A stretch of 64,000 nt of DNA from CALRWV02 sp943371965 (GTDB lineage Bacteria > Bacteroidota > JABWAT01), in the NCBI GenBank assembly GCA_943371965.1, contig CALRWV020000001.1, forward strand, positions 62,001 through 126,000. The letters run 5' to 3'. Below the pieces are notes generated by a model, which saw only the letters and a program-made list of their open reading frames with translations, was not told the DNA's origin and searched no databases. How positions within the stretch are numbered: position 1 is the stretch's first letter; every line of letters starts with the position of its first letter. Below are positions 18,001-27,016 of the stretch, in pieces. Position numbers and translations under genes: made by a program.

Positions 18001-18032
18001 ATTGATTTAACTTTTGAACTTCGGTATTTTTG
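18001..18032 (+). promoter_or_regulatory. Bacteroidota-type promoter for alr
   Basis: ATTG at 18001-18004, a 20-base spacer, TATTTTTG at 18025-18032. Transcription would start near 18036, which rules out the upstream TTG at 18014 as the alr start. Confidence 0.68.
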
Positions 18033-18043
18033 GGCTCTCAATT

Positions 18044-19162
18044 TTGAAAATCAATACTTTGGAACACCGGACTTTTGCGGAAATAAATCTTTCTGCCATT
18101 CAACAGAATTACCGTGCTGTAAAATCCCTTATCGGGAAAACAAAAGTTATGTCTGTTGTAAAGGCGAATGCTTACGGACATGGCATGGAAGAAGTGGCAA
18201 AATCACTGATTTCCGCCGGCAGTGATTATCTTGCTGTTGCCAACACTGGTGAAGCAAAAAGACTCAGGGATTATGGAATTCATATCCCAATTCTAGTTTT
18301 TGGAAATCCGGATTCTTTTTGCATTCAGGATTATTTCAGTTTTGATCTTGAAGCCAGTATTTCTGATTATGAAACAGCACAATTTTTAAGTTCCACCGCT
18401 GTTCAGCGTGGGAAAAAGATTTCCGTCCATTTTAAAATAGATACCGGAATGGGGCGTTATGGAAAAGATCACCGTACATTTTTAAATGAACTGCAGAACT
18501 CGGCTAAACTTCCGGGAATTGAAATTAAAGCAATTTGGAGTCATCTACCGAATGCTGATTCTTCTTCACCGGAATACACACGCAATCAGTTATCAGTTTT
18601 CAGTGATTGCATTCTTCAGTCAGAAAAAACGGGAATTCAGGTTGAAATGAAACATATTGCCAATTCCGCCGGAATATTGTTTTACCCTGATACTCATTTG
18701 GATATGGTTCGACCTGGCTTATTGTTATATGGATATTTACCTGACGGTTGGATTCCATCTCCTATAAAACCAATTCCAGCAATGTCTTTGATTTCAAATG
18801 TTTCCCTGATAAAAAAAATACAATCTGGAATGACAGTTTCTTATGGTAGCAAATGGGTTTCGGAAAGTGAAACGGAAATTGCTGTTATTCCGATCGGTTA
18901 TGCTGATGGTGTTCTCAGAATATTGTCTAACAGTATGAAAGTTGAAATCAAAGGGAAACTGTATCCGCAAATTGGAACCGTGACTATGGATAATATTATG
19001 GTTGATCTTGGGAAAAATCATAATGTCAAAACACTTGACAGAGTTACATTATTCGGAAACTCACAAGTTACTGCAGATGAATGGGCAAAACTTGCGGGAA
19101 CCATTTCCTGGGAGATTTTGTGCAGCGTAACCAACAGAGTTCCGAGAATAATTAAGAGTTAG
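18044..19162 (+). CDS. alr: alanine racemase
   Basis: A PLP enzyme giving D-alanine for peptidoglycan. It has about 372 residues. RTFAEINLSAIQQNYR opens the TIM-barrel. The PLP lysine is Lys40 in VVKANAYGHG and the second catalytic base is the Tyr in TVSYGSKWVSE. IDTGMGRYG and PIGYADG are also present. No ATG precedes the conserved region: TTG at 18044 or at 18059 must be used. I chose 18044 because it leaves a short leader after the promoter. The next gene follows at 16 nt. Confidence 0.93.
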   Translation: MKINTLEHRTFAEINLSAIQQNYRAVKSLIGKTKVMSVVKANAYGHGMEEVAKSLISAGSDYLAVANTGEAKRLRDYGIHIPILVFGNPDSFCIQDYFSFDLEASISDYETAQFLSSTAVQRGKKISVHFKIDTGMGRYGKDHRTFLNELQNSAKLPGIEIKAIWSHLPNADSSSPEYTRNQLSVFSDCILQSEKTGIQVEMKHIANSAGILFYPDTHLDMVRPGLLLYGYLPDGWIPSPIKPIPAMSLISNVSLIKKIQSGMTVSYGSKWVSESETEIAVIPIGYADGVLRILSNSMKVEIKGKLYPQIGTVTMDNIMVDLGKNHNVKTLDRVTLFGNSQVTADEWAKLAGTISWEILCSVTNRVPRIIKS

Positions 19163-19190
19163 GAATGGAGAATTAAGAATGAAAAGCAAA
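19150..19190. repeat. degenerate GAATTAAGAATGA repeat carrying the start of the next gene
   Basis: The string from the end of alr into the next ATG (AATGGAGAATTAAGAATGAA) belongs to the same degenerate family seen before uvrC on the opposite strand. It supplies the GGAG ribosome-binding site and the ATG of the gene at 19179. Confidence 0.4.
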
Positions 19191-20123
19191 ATAATACTAA
19201 TTATACTTTTAGTCTGTTCGGCACAAACAATTTTTAGTCAGCCTAAAAGAAAACTGGATATTTATCTGACCAATGGAAAAATCATAGTTGGCTCTCTGAT
19301 TGTGCAATCACCACAGTTGGAAGCATTAATTAAAATATCTGATTCTTTAAACGTTGTTGTCCCAATGAATGAAATAAAGAAAGCAATACCATTTAAAGAC
19401 ACAAATTCTGATTCAATGAAAAGAATAGTTGACTATTCTTACTTTGTGCATATTCCTGAATCGGGAAATGAGATAATTTTTCCCCCCTTAAATTATTCCA
19501 TTTTGGATACAACCAGAGAATTTATTTATCATAAAAACAGAATTGAATATGGAGACCTTTCATTTGGAAAATCTTTGTTATCAAAGGAAATTGACAAAAC
19601 AAAGCTGGTTCTCAATGATTCCATTGAAGTCGATACTTATGATGTTCTGGCTTATTTTATTGAGGGTTACGGATTATATGTTCGATTACCAGAAAATGAT
19701 GGAATGGTTCAGCTTCCCAAAATGATATACAAAAATGGGGGAGGGTATTTTATAAGAAACACCATAAAAGGAAAAATATTTGTCTATGAAGGACCATTAA
19801 ATATTAAAAGAGGACTCGGTGTTGGATTTAGTACTGCAGGTGGATTGGGTGTTGGTACTTCAGACAATCATCCGACTTATGGTTTGGTTACCACTCTTAA
19901 AGGTGTATTTACTTCTGAAAAATATTACCGGTTAATCAGATTTGCAGATACAGATAAATTGCTCGAGTTTGAAAAGAAGCAGCTTTTACCGGCACTTTTA
20001 AAAAATGAAACTGCAAAAATATATTTGATTGAAAACAGAAAAAATAAATCTTCCAAGCCTGAATCTTCTGATTACAGTGATGAAGTTTTGATAGAGGCTG
20101 TTAAAATTTATAACGAGAATTAA
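19179..20123 (+). CDS. hypothetical exported protein, 314 aa
   Basis: I do not recognise this protein. A signal peptide (IILIILLVCSAQTIF, cleavage near FSQ, about residue 20) sends it to the periplasm or the outer membrane. The N-terminal mature part is beta-rich with an LTNGKIIVGSL strand pair. A glycine-rich segment (GVGFSTAGGLGVGTS) lies near residue 215. The last 60 residues are helical and charged. It sits between alr and lysS, 21 nt before the latter, probably cotranscribed. It is AT-richer than lysS. Confidence 0.6.
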   Translation: MKSKIILIILLVCSAQTIFSQPKRKLDIYLTNGKIIVGSLIVQSPQLEALIKISDSLNVVVPMNEIKKAIPFKDTNSDSMKRIVDYSYFVHIPESGNEIIFPPLNYSILDTTREFIYHKNRIEYGDLSFGKSLLSKEIDKTKLVLNDSIEVDTYDVLAYFIEGYGLYVRLPENDGMVQLPKMIYKNGGGYFIRNTIKGKIFVYEGPLNIKRGLGVGFSTAGGLGVGTSDNHPTYGLVTTLKGVFTSEKYYRLIRFADTDKLLEFEKKQLLPALLKNETAKIYLIENRKNKSSKPESSDYSDEVLIEAVKIYNEN

Positions 20124-20144
20124 TGATAAAAATGAGGAGCTACC

Positions 20145-21647
20145 GTGTCAGAAGAATTAAATGATCAAATGATTCAACGCAGAAAAAGTTTGGATGAATT
20201 ACGTTCAACAGGGAAAAACCCTTTTGAGTATTCATGGAATGTAACTGCAAAATCTGCAGAAATTATTTCATCCTTCAAAGATGATGTAGAAGAAAAACGG
20301 GAAGTTTCTGTTGCAGGAAGAATCATGGCAATCCGTAAAATGGGAAAAGCTTCTTTTTTCCAGATTCAGGACAGTGATGGTAAAATCCAGATTTATATTA
20401 AAAAAGATGAAGTAGGCGAACCGGCTTACAATGAATTCAGTTTGCTGGATATTGGTGATATAGTTGGTATTGACGGATTTGTCTTCAGAACCAAGACAGG
20501 TGAAATTTCTATCCATTCCAAAAAAGTAAGTTTGCTGACAAAATCACTTCGACCCATTCCGATTGCAAAAGAAAAAGAAGTCGACGGACAGAAAATTGTG
20601 TTCGATGAATTCACAGATAAGGAAGTTCGTTACCGTCAACGTTATGTGGACCTGGTTGTAAATCCTGAAGTGCGCAAAATCTTCGCAGCAAGATCAAAGA
20701 TTGTGCAGTCAATCCGTGACTATTTCAATCAGCACGGTTTTCTTGAAGTTGAAACTCCAATTCTTCAACCTATTTACGGTGGAGCAGCTGCAAGACCATT
20801 TACAACAACTCACAACGCATTGGGAATGACTTTGTACCTGAGAATATCCAACGAGCTATATCTGAAAAGATTGATCGTTGGCGGATTTGATGGCGTTTAT
20901 GAATTTTCACGTGATTTCAGAAATGAAGGAATGGACCGTTTCCATAATCCCGAATTCACACAGGTTGAATTGTATGTTGCCTACAAAGATTACAACTGGA
21001 TGATGGAATTTGTTGAATATTGCATCGAAAAAGTTGTTATGGATTTGTACGGTAAAACCAAACTGAAATACCAGGATCATGAAATTGATTTTAAAGCACC
21101 TTGGAGAAGAGTCACCATGTACGATTCCATCGCAGAAAAAATCGGTGTGAATCTGGAAGGAAAATCTGAATCTGAACTCCGCATAATTGCAAAAGAAAAA
21201 GGATTGCATTTAGATGAAAAAATCGGGGTTGGAAAAATCATTGATGAATTCTTTGGCGAGTTTGTAGAAAAGACTTTGATTCAGCCAACATACATAACAG
21301 ATTACCCCGTTGAAATGTCACCACTTGCAAAAAAACACAGAACCAAAGAAGGTTTGGTTGAACGTTTTGAAGCAATTGTTGGCGGCAAAGAATTATGCAA
21401 CGCATTCTCAGAACTGAACGACCCAATTGACCAGAAAGAACGTTTTGAGGATCAGGGGCGTTTGGGTGAACGCGGTGATGATGAAGCGATGGTAATGGAT
21501 GAAGATTTCATCAGAGCACTCGAATATGGAATGCCGCCAACTGCAGGATTGGGAATTGGAATTGACAGACTTTGTATGATGCTACTCAATCAGGAATCAA
21601 TCAGAGATGTGTTGTTCTTTCCAACAATGCGACCAGAACATTTGTAA
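20145..21647 (+). CDS. lysS: lysyl-tRNA synthetase, class II
   Basis: Charges tRNA-Lys. It has 500 residues: an OB-fold anticodon-binding domain (about 55-145, VAGRIMAIRKMGKASFF) and a class II catalytic core with motif 1 (GFLEVETPILQPIYGGAAARP), motif 2 (FRNEGMDRFHNPEFTQVE) and motif 3 (GLGIGIDRLCMML). The start is GTG with GAGGAG 6 nt upstream; the next in-frame ATG would remove conserved N-terminal residues. Confidence 0.98.
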   Translation: MSEELNDQMIQRRKSLDELRSTGKNPFEYSWNVTAKSAEIISSFKDDVEEKREVSVAGRIMAIRKMGKASFFQIQDSDGKIQIYIKKDEVGEPAYNEFSLLDIGDIVGIDGFVFRTKTGEISIHSKKVSLLTKSLRPIPIAKEKEVDGQKIVFDEFTDKEVRYRQRYVDLVVNPEVRKIFAARSKIVQSIRDYFNQHGFLEVETPILQPIYGGAAARPFTTTHNALGMTLYLRISNELYLKRLIVGGFDGVYEFSRDFRNEGMDRFHNPEFTQVELYVAYKDYNWMMEFVEYCIEKVVMDLYGKTKLKYQDHEIDFKAPWRRVTMYDSIAEKIGVNLEGKSESELRIIAKEKGLHLDEKIGVGKIIDEFFGEFVEKTLIQPTYITDYPVEMSPLAKKHRTKEGLVERFEAIVGGKELCNAFSELNDPIDQKERFEDQGRLGERGDDEAMVMDEDFIRALEYGMPPTAGLGIGIDRLCMMLLNQESIRDVLFFPTMRPEHL

Positions 21648-21658
21648 AGTAACGAGCA

Positions 21659-21733
21659 ATGATGAATGTTTAATGATTAATCGGAAAACATTATTTCTAA
21701 AATAGCATTCATCATCAACCGTTGATCATTAAA
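21659..21733. repeat. two interleaved inverted repeats in the lysS downstream gap
   Basis: ATGATGAATG (21659-21668) pairs with CATTCATCAT (21706-21715). TTTAATGATTAA (21669-21680) pairs with TTGATCATTAAA (21722-21733) with one mismatch. The order is A B A' B', so both stems cannot form as a simple nested hairpin. The rest of the 184-bp gap before the next gene is AT-rich, repeats CATCA and CATTA strings, and holds no gene or clear terminator. Confidence 0.5.
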
Positions 21734-21831
21734 TATAGAATAAAAATCAATAACCTTATCATTCAGCATCAAACATTAGTTGATCCATTTAAATGAAAAT
21801 GGTAGAAAATATTACTAAATATAGGCAAAAC

Positions 21832-23196
21832 ATGATAAAGATAATTCTTTCGTTTTTCATGATTCTTATTGGTTTTGAGGTAACAGCTCAGGATTATTCT
21901 GAAATATTCAAAGATTATTTGTTTGAGTCAAATGTGAGGCCCGATTCCAGCAACAGTAATTTCAAAAGTATTGTCAATCAAACCATAAATGCTTACACAG
22001 AAGCTGATCCGTTTTTTGTATATAATGCACTGCTAAAATTAAATAACCAATATGATTCAGAATTTGATCTGAAGTACAGAAAACTGGTAGTTACTGAGAA
22101 TAGATTTTTTGCGAAATCTCAAATTCAACTTATAGAAGATTCAGAGTATCCCAGATATATAAAAGATAAAATCATTGATATATTAAAATCTTCACTTGTT
22201 ATCAATAATGCTGGTTTAAAAAATAATTCCAACAATGAACCCGATTCTGTCTTCACAAAAAATAAAGATGTGGTTCAGAAACATGTGTATTACCTTTTTC
22301 TGAAAAAAGAATATGAGCCTATTAATTTACTTGTGAATTATGATTCTCAAAATACTGAGTATGAAAAAATTATCATTGACAGTTATTTTAGTGATTTGGA
22401 AGAAATAAAAAATGATTATGAAACTTTTAAACTAAAAAAGATATCAGATAAAACAAGATCAATTGCTTTCATTCTCAGAAAAAACTGGGGAAATGACAGC
22501 AGCAATAAACCCTTCTACGATCAATTATCAAAATATTTGTTGGAAAAAAACTCCGTTATTCTGTGGCAGTTTGGTCTTTCTTCATTTGAGTCAGATAAAC
22601 TAAAGGACAAAATTGACCCATCAAATTATTATGGCAGCAAAATAAATGAGGTTCCTATTGGAAACAAAACTTTCAGTTTTGGTGGGTTTGTTGGTTTGAC
22701 ATTTGTCAAAAACCATTTTGATAAATTTAAATTAAATCATTCAATCGTTTATATGACTCATTTTTTTCTAATACAAAGTGATAAAATATTAGGCGATGAC
22801 ATAATAACCAAAATGTACCAAAATTATCCAATAACTGAAACGATTAGCCTGAAATGGAACTCATTGTTAATGTCACAAAATATTTTTAATTATTCTATTT
22901 TATATGATTTACTTGTACCAAATGATAAATATGTATTTTCCGGAGGTTTAAGCCTGGCATATTCAATCACCCTTTTTAATGGCAAAATAACTTATACTGC
23001 AAGACAAGATCATTACCCCACTCCCAACAGTAAAATATCAGCAACGAATACAAATTCAAGTGATTACAACTCAACTTCATCGGAAGTATACTTTTTCCCT
23101 GTTCTTAGATTTGGATATAAAACAAATGAAGAAGATCAGTTTTTTATTGAAGCACACGGAATTTATTTAAGAGCTGGTGTTTCCAAACAATTTTAA
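21832..23196 (+). CDS. hypothetical outer-membrane-like protein, 454 aa
   Basis: Function unknown. The start at 21832 places a good signal peptide at the N-terminus (MIKIILSFFMILIGFEV, cleavage near TAQ); an ATG at 21793 would put 13 polar residues ahead of it. The first two thirds look helical and charged. The last 170 residues have alternating hydrophobic strands, include repeated glycine-aromatic motifs, and end in SKQF with a C-terminal Phe, typical of outer-membrane barrels. The two-part layout is like that of the protein at 15604. It is AT-rich and lies 12 nt before the permease gene. Confidence 0.6.
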   Translation: MIKIILSFFMILIGFEVTAQDYSEIFKDYLFESNVRPDSSNSNFKSIVNQTINAYTEADPFFVYNALLKLNNQYDSEFDLKYRKLVVTENRFFAKSQIQLIEDSEYPRYIKDKIIDILKSSLVINNAGLKNNSNNEPDSVFTKNKDVVQKHVYYLFLKKEYEPINLLVNYDSQNTEYEKIIIDSYFSDLEEIKNDYETFKLKKISDKTRSIAFILRKNWGNDSSNKPFYDQLSKYLLEKNSVILWQFGLSSFESDKLKDKIDPSNYYGSKINEVPIGNKTFSFGGFVGLTFVKNHFDKFKLNHSIVYMTHFFLIQSDKILGDDIITKMYQNYPITETISLKWNSLLMSQNIFNYSILYDLLVPNDKYVFSGGLSLAYSITLFNGKITYTARQDHYPTPNSKISATNTNSSDYNSTSSEVYFFPVLRFGYKTNEEDQFFIEAHGIYLRAGVSKQF

Positions 23197-23208
23197 TTTG
23201 AGCAATCC

Positions 23209-24429
23209 TTGTTTCAATTCGAAAAATTCATTGCAAGCAGATATTTCAAAACGAAAAAAAGAAGATCCTTTGTTTCGTTCGTGACATATTTTGCCATTGG
23301 TGGGATAGCAGTTGGTTCTGCAGCTTTAATAATTACTCTTGCGATTGTAAACGGATTTTCAAATGAAATAGAAAAGCGTCTGATTACATTTGGGTCGCAT
23401 ATCAATGTTGTGACCTTTTCAGGCAACCCAATCCAATATCCTGATAATTCAGTTTTGAATCAGTTGGATTCCATCAAGTTTATTGTTAGAGTTTCCCCTG
23501 CTTTTTCCAAAGAAGCTTTGGCAAAAACAAGATCTTCGCTTGAGGGTGTTTTGGTAAATGGCGTGATTCCGACAAAGATGAAATCACAGCTTGAAGATTA
23601 CATGAGCGACGGACGGTTTTTTACAGACAGTGATTCCGTAAAACATCCGGTTGTAATTGGAAAAAAAATGTCTCAATTGCTCTCGGTAAAAGTTGGTGAG
23701 AAGATTGTGCTTTTTGGAATTGATGGAATGCCGACTCCCGGAAATTCTCCGAATGTGATTCAGGGAACTGTCGTCGGAATTTATGATACCGGAATGCAGG
23801 GGTTTGATGATCTGTATATTTATCTTCCACTTGCATCTGTTCAGAATTTATTCAAAGTTCCAGGTCAAATCAATGAATTGAATATTGAAACGGACGATCT
23901 TAAAAAAGTTGAATCGTATGTGGATTATCTGGAAAATCTTTTACCCTGGCCATATTATTCCCGCTCAATTTATCAGAATCATTACAGCCTTTTCAATTGG
24001 ATTGCACTTCAGCAGCAAATGATTCCAATCATTATTGTTATACTGGTACTGATTGCAATTGTGAATGTGATTGGTACGCTGCTGATGATCATTGTTGATC
24101 GAACTTCCGAGATTGGTGTGTTGCGATCACTTGGTGCATCCCAAAACCAGATTCTCAGAATTTTTCTTTGGGAAGGTGGATTGCTTACAATTGCAGGTTT
24201 GGTTATTGGAAATATTGTTGGAATTTCTTTTTGTCTTCTGGAAACACAATTCAATTTTATTCCACTTCCTGCTGAAGCTTATTACATGAATTCTGTTCCC
24301 ATTCTTTTGACTTTATCAGATATTGTTATTGTAAATATTGTTACATTTGTACTGGCACTGTTTACTTCGTTTCTTCCTTCACTGATTGCTGCTAAACTGA
24401 ACACCATTGATATTCTGAGGTTTCAATGA
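23209..24429 (+). CDS. LolC/LolE-type ABC transporter permease (FtsX-like), first copy
   Basis: An inner-membrane permease of the MacB/LolCE superfamily, which extracts lipoproteins or other amphiphiles from the membrane. It has 406 residues: an N-terminal helix (SFVSFVTYFAIGGIAVGSAALI, about 20-45), a periplasmic MacB-type domain (about 50-265), then three helices (about 270-400), the last followed by the AAKLNTIDILRF tail. It begins with TTG; the FEKFIASRY opening matches the family start. The stop overlaps the second copy by ATGA. No LolD-type ATPase is adjacent. Confidence 0.88.
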   Translation: MFQFEKFIASRYFKTKKRRSFVSFVTYFAIGGIAVGSAALIITLAIVNGFSNEIEKRLITFGSHINVVTFSGNPIQYPDNSVLNQLDSIKFIVRVSPAFSKEALAKTRSSLEGVLVNGVIPTKMKSQLEDYMSDGRFFTDSDSVKHPVVIGKKMSQLLSVKVGEKIVLFGIDGMPTPGNSPNVIQGTVVGIYDTGMQGFDDLYIYLPLASVQNLFKVPGQINELNIETDDLKKVESYVDYLENLLPWPYYSRSIYQNHYSLFNWIALQQQMIPIIIVILVLIAIVNVIGTLLMIIVDRTSEIGVLRSLGASQNQILRIFLWEGGLLTIAGLVIGNIVGISFCLLETQFNFIPLPAEAYYMNSVPILLTLSDIVIVNIVTFVLALFTSFLPSLIAAKLNTIDILRFQ

Positions 24430-25667
24430 AATCTTTTGAATGGCTGGTTTCTTCCCGTTATGTCTTTTCCAAAAAGAGAATCAACCTGATTACCATTATC
24501 AGTTCGATTTCCATTATTGGAGTTACAACAGGTGTTGCTGCTTTGATTGTTGTACTTTCGGTTTTTAACGGATTTTTAAGTCTGGTTGAAGGATTGCTGA
24601 AGGGTGTTGATCCTGACATCAGGATTGAATCAGCTGACAGAAATTCACTTTCTGAAAACGATTCAATATTATTTACTTTACTTGATAATCGTTCAGATGT
24701 TGAACTGTATTCAAAATATATTGAAGGGAAAACAATTCTTTCCTTCGAAAACAAAAATCAGGTTTCCTATCTGCACGGAATTGATACAGTCAAATTCAGT
24801 CAGATGACAAAAGTTCAAAATCATGTTGTTATGGGAAAGTATTCGTTTTCATCTTCTGATTCTTCCGTAAAAAACGGACTTGTTATGGGTGTTGGATTGG
24901 GGGATAAACTTGGTGTTTCAACTGGAGCTACGATAGCAGCAATTTCACCGGTTGGTCTTGAAAAAGTTTTTACACAAATGACCGCTCCAAGGGTAAAACG
25001 TTTCAGAGTCAATGCAGTTTTTTCGATCCAGAAAGCTTTTGATACCGGTGTTGCTTATGCAGATTATTCAGTTGTTCAGGACTTGTTCAAGTTGGACGGA
25101 AAAATGACGGGTATCGAAATCAGGCTGAAAAAGGATGCAGATGCTGAAAAAGTGAAAGAAGAGCTGCAAAAAGCACTTGGTGAAAAATATTGGGTTCAAA
25201 GTTGGTACGATCTACGCCGTGAAATGTACACAGTTATGCGTCTTGAGAAGTGGGGCGCCTATATCATTCTGACTTTGATTATTGTTGTGGCTGCATTCAA
25301 TATTGTTGGAACTTTGCTAATGACGGTTCTTGAGAAGAAACGTGATATTGGGATTTTGCGTTCCATGGGTGCAAGTAAAGATCAGGTCTATTCAATTTTT
25401 CTGAAACAGGGCCTCATTGTTGGCGTGTCAGGTGTTATAGCTGGAAGTATAATCGGTTACGGAATTGTATTTCTTCAAATGAAATTCGGGTTCTACAAAA
25501 TCCCAAATGCTGAAAGTTTTATCATCGATTCATTTCCAGTCACTGCCGAATGGACAGATTTCTTTGCAGTCACTTCTGTTGCTTTAATCTTAACAGTTTT
25601 ATCAGCTATTTATCCAGCGAAGAAAGCAAGTGAGTTGAATCCTGTTGAAAATATTCGTTGGGAATGA
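24426..25667 (+). CDS. LolC/LolE-type ABC transporter permease (FtsX-like), second copy
   Basis: It has the same four-helix layout and family as its upstream neighbour. It has 413 residues: the FEWLVSSRYVFSKKR opening, a first helix at about 20-50, a periplasmic domain to about 275, helices in the C-terminal third with GILRSMGASKDQV between them, and the tail KKASELNPVENIRWE. The two copies are diverged, so they likely form a LolC-LolE heterodimer (inference). The ATPase partner must lie elsewhere. An AT-rich gap of about 94 bp separates it from ispH. Confidence 0.9.
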   Translation: MKSFEWLVSSRYVFSKKRINLITIISSISIIGVTTGVAALIVVLSVFNGFLSLVEGLLKGVDPDIRIESADRNSLSENDSILFTLLDNRSDVELYSKYIEGKTILSFENKNQVSYLHGIDTVKFSQMTKVQNHVVMGKYSFSSSDSSVKNGLVMGVGLGDKLGVSTGATIAAISPVGLEKVFTQMTAPRVKRFRVNAVFSIQKAFDTGVAYADYSVVQDLFKLDGKMTGIEIRLKKDADAEKVKEELQKALGEKYWVQSWYDLRREMYTVMRLEKWGAYIILTLIIVVAAFNIVGTLLMTVLEKKRDIGILRSMGASKDQVYSIFLKQGLIVGVSGVIAGSIIGYGIVFLQMKFGFYKIPNAESFIIDSFPVTAEWTDFFAVTSVALILTVLSAIYPAKKASELNPVENIRWE

Positions 25668-25761
25668 TTTAATTGGTAATCATAAAAAATTAATGATAAT
25701 GAATATTAATTACTTGGTATAATTTATAAAATTCTGATTTCTGAATTCTACATTTTTACTT

Positions 25762-27000
25762 ATGAAAAGAAAATTTGAAATACCTTCCATTTACCGTTCT
25801 ACCATCATAACCAGAGTTAAAGAACACCAACTGGTTGCTGATCCAAGACGGAGAAATTTCAATCCAACAAAACTGGATTTCGGCCCTGTTGAATTTATTA
25901 TTCCGCGTCATTTCGGTTTTTGTTTTGGCGTTCAGAATGCAATTGAAATTGCTTACAAAACAATTGACAACTATTCGGCTAAAAGAATTTTCTTTTTATC
26001 TGAAATGATCCATAATCCAACTGTCAATAAAGATCTTGTCTCCAAAGGAGTAAAATTTATTTTTGAACCATCTGGAAAACAAATCATATCCTGGGATAAT
26101 TTGACTCCTGATGATATTGTTGTTGTTCCGGCGTTTGGTACTACAGTTGAAATTCAGTCCGAACTTAACAGACGAGGAATTGATCCTTATTCATTCGATA
26201 CAACCTGTCCTTTTGTTGAAAAAGTCTGGACACGCGGTGTTGATCTCGGGAAAAAAGGATTTTCAAATGTAATCCATGGGAAACATACACATGAGGAAAC
26301 ACGGGCAACATTTTCTCATGTTGCTGAAAGCGGACCTGCAGTAGTTATTCTGAACGTGAAAGAAGCAACAATCCTTGCTGATATCATTACAAAAAAAAGA
26401 AGGCCATCAGATTTTCAAATTTACTTCAACGAAAAATCAACACCTGCTTTCGATCCGGAAAAAGATTTAAAAAAATTCGGTGTTATCAACCAGACTACCA
26501 TGCTGGCTACAGAAACTCAGGAAATCATGGAAATTCTGAAAAATGCGGTAATTGAAAGATTCGGTGAAGCTGAAGTTAAAAATCATTTTGCTGATACGTC
26601 TGATACATTGTGTTATGCTACCAACGAAAACCAGACATCTACCATTCATGCGCTTGAAACGAAAACAGATCTTGCATTTGTTGTTGGCGGGTATAATTCC
26701 TCCAATACTTCACACCTTGTTGAACTTTCAGAAGGAAAGGTGAAGACTTTTTTTATCAAAGATGAAAGTGAAATAAAATCGGAAAACGAAATTCACCATT
26801 TCAACTGGCAGGAAAAGAAAATGGAAATAACAAAAGACTGGTTTCCGAAGACCGGCAACAAAATTCAAATTATGATGAACTCAGGTGCAAGTTGTCCTGA
26901 TTCAACATTGGATGGAGTAATTTTCAGACTGCTTGATTTTTTTGATAATGTTAGAGAAGTTGATGAAGTCCTGAATTCAATGGAAAATAATTCAATCTGA
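25762..27000 (+). CDS. ispH: 4-hydroxy-3-methylbut-2-enyl diphosphate reductase, long form
   Basis: The last step of the MEP isoprenoid pathway, forming IPP and DMAPP on a [4Fe-4S] cluster. The three cluster cysteines are in HFGFCFGVQNAIE, TTCPFVEKVW and SGASCPDSTLDGV. The protein has 412 residues against about 310 in E. coli: it has an extra 40-residue N-terminal segment and longer inserts, a layout that resembles the cyanobacterial and plant-type enzyme. The catalytic-site HTHEET and the NQTTM segment are present. A weak TACATTTT lies just before the ATG. It is followed by the sugar dehydrogenase after 16 nt. Confidence 0.94.
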   Translation: MKRKFEIPSIYRSTIITRVKEHQLVADPRRRNFNPTKLDFGPVEFIIPRHFGFCFGVQNAIEIAYKTIDNYSAKRIFFLSEMIHNPTVNKDLVSKGVKFIFEPSGKQIISWDNLTPDDIVVVPAFGTTVEIQSELNRRGIDPYSFDTTCPFVEKVWTRGVDLGKKGFSNVIHGKHTHEETRATFSHVAESGPAVVILNVKEATILADIITKKRRPSDFQIYFNEKSTPAFDPEKDLKKFGVINQTTMLATETQEIMEILKNAVIERFGEAEVKNHFADTSDTLCYATNENQTSTIHALETKTDLAFVVGGYNSSNTSHLVELSEGKVKTFFIKDESEIKSENEIHHFNWQEKKMEITKDWFPKTGNKIQIMMNSGASCPDSTLDGVIFRLLDFFDNVREVDEVLNSMENNSI

Positions 27001-27016
27001 AACTTGGAATAATTTT

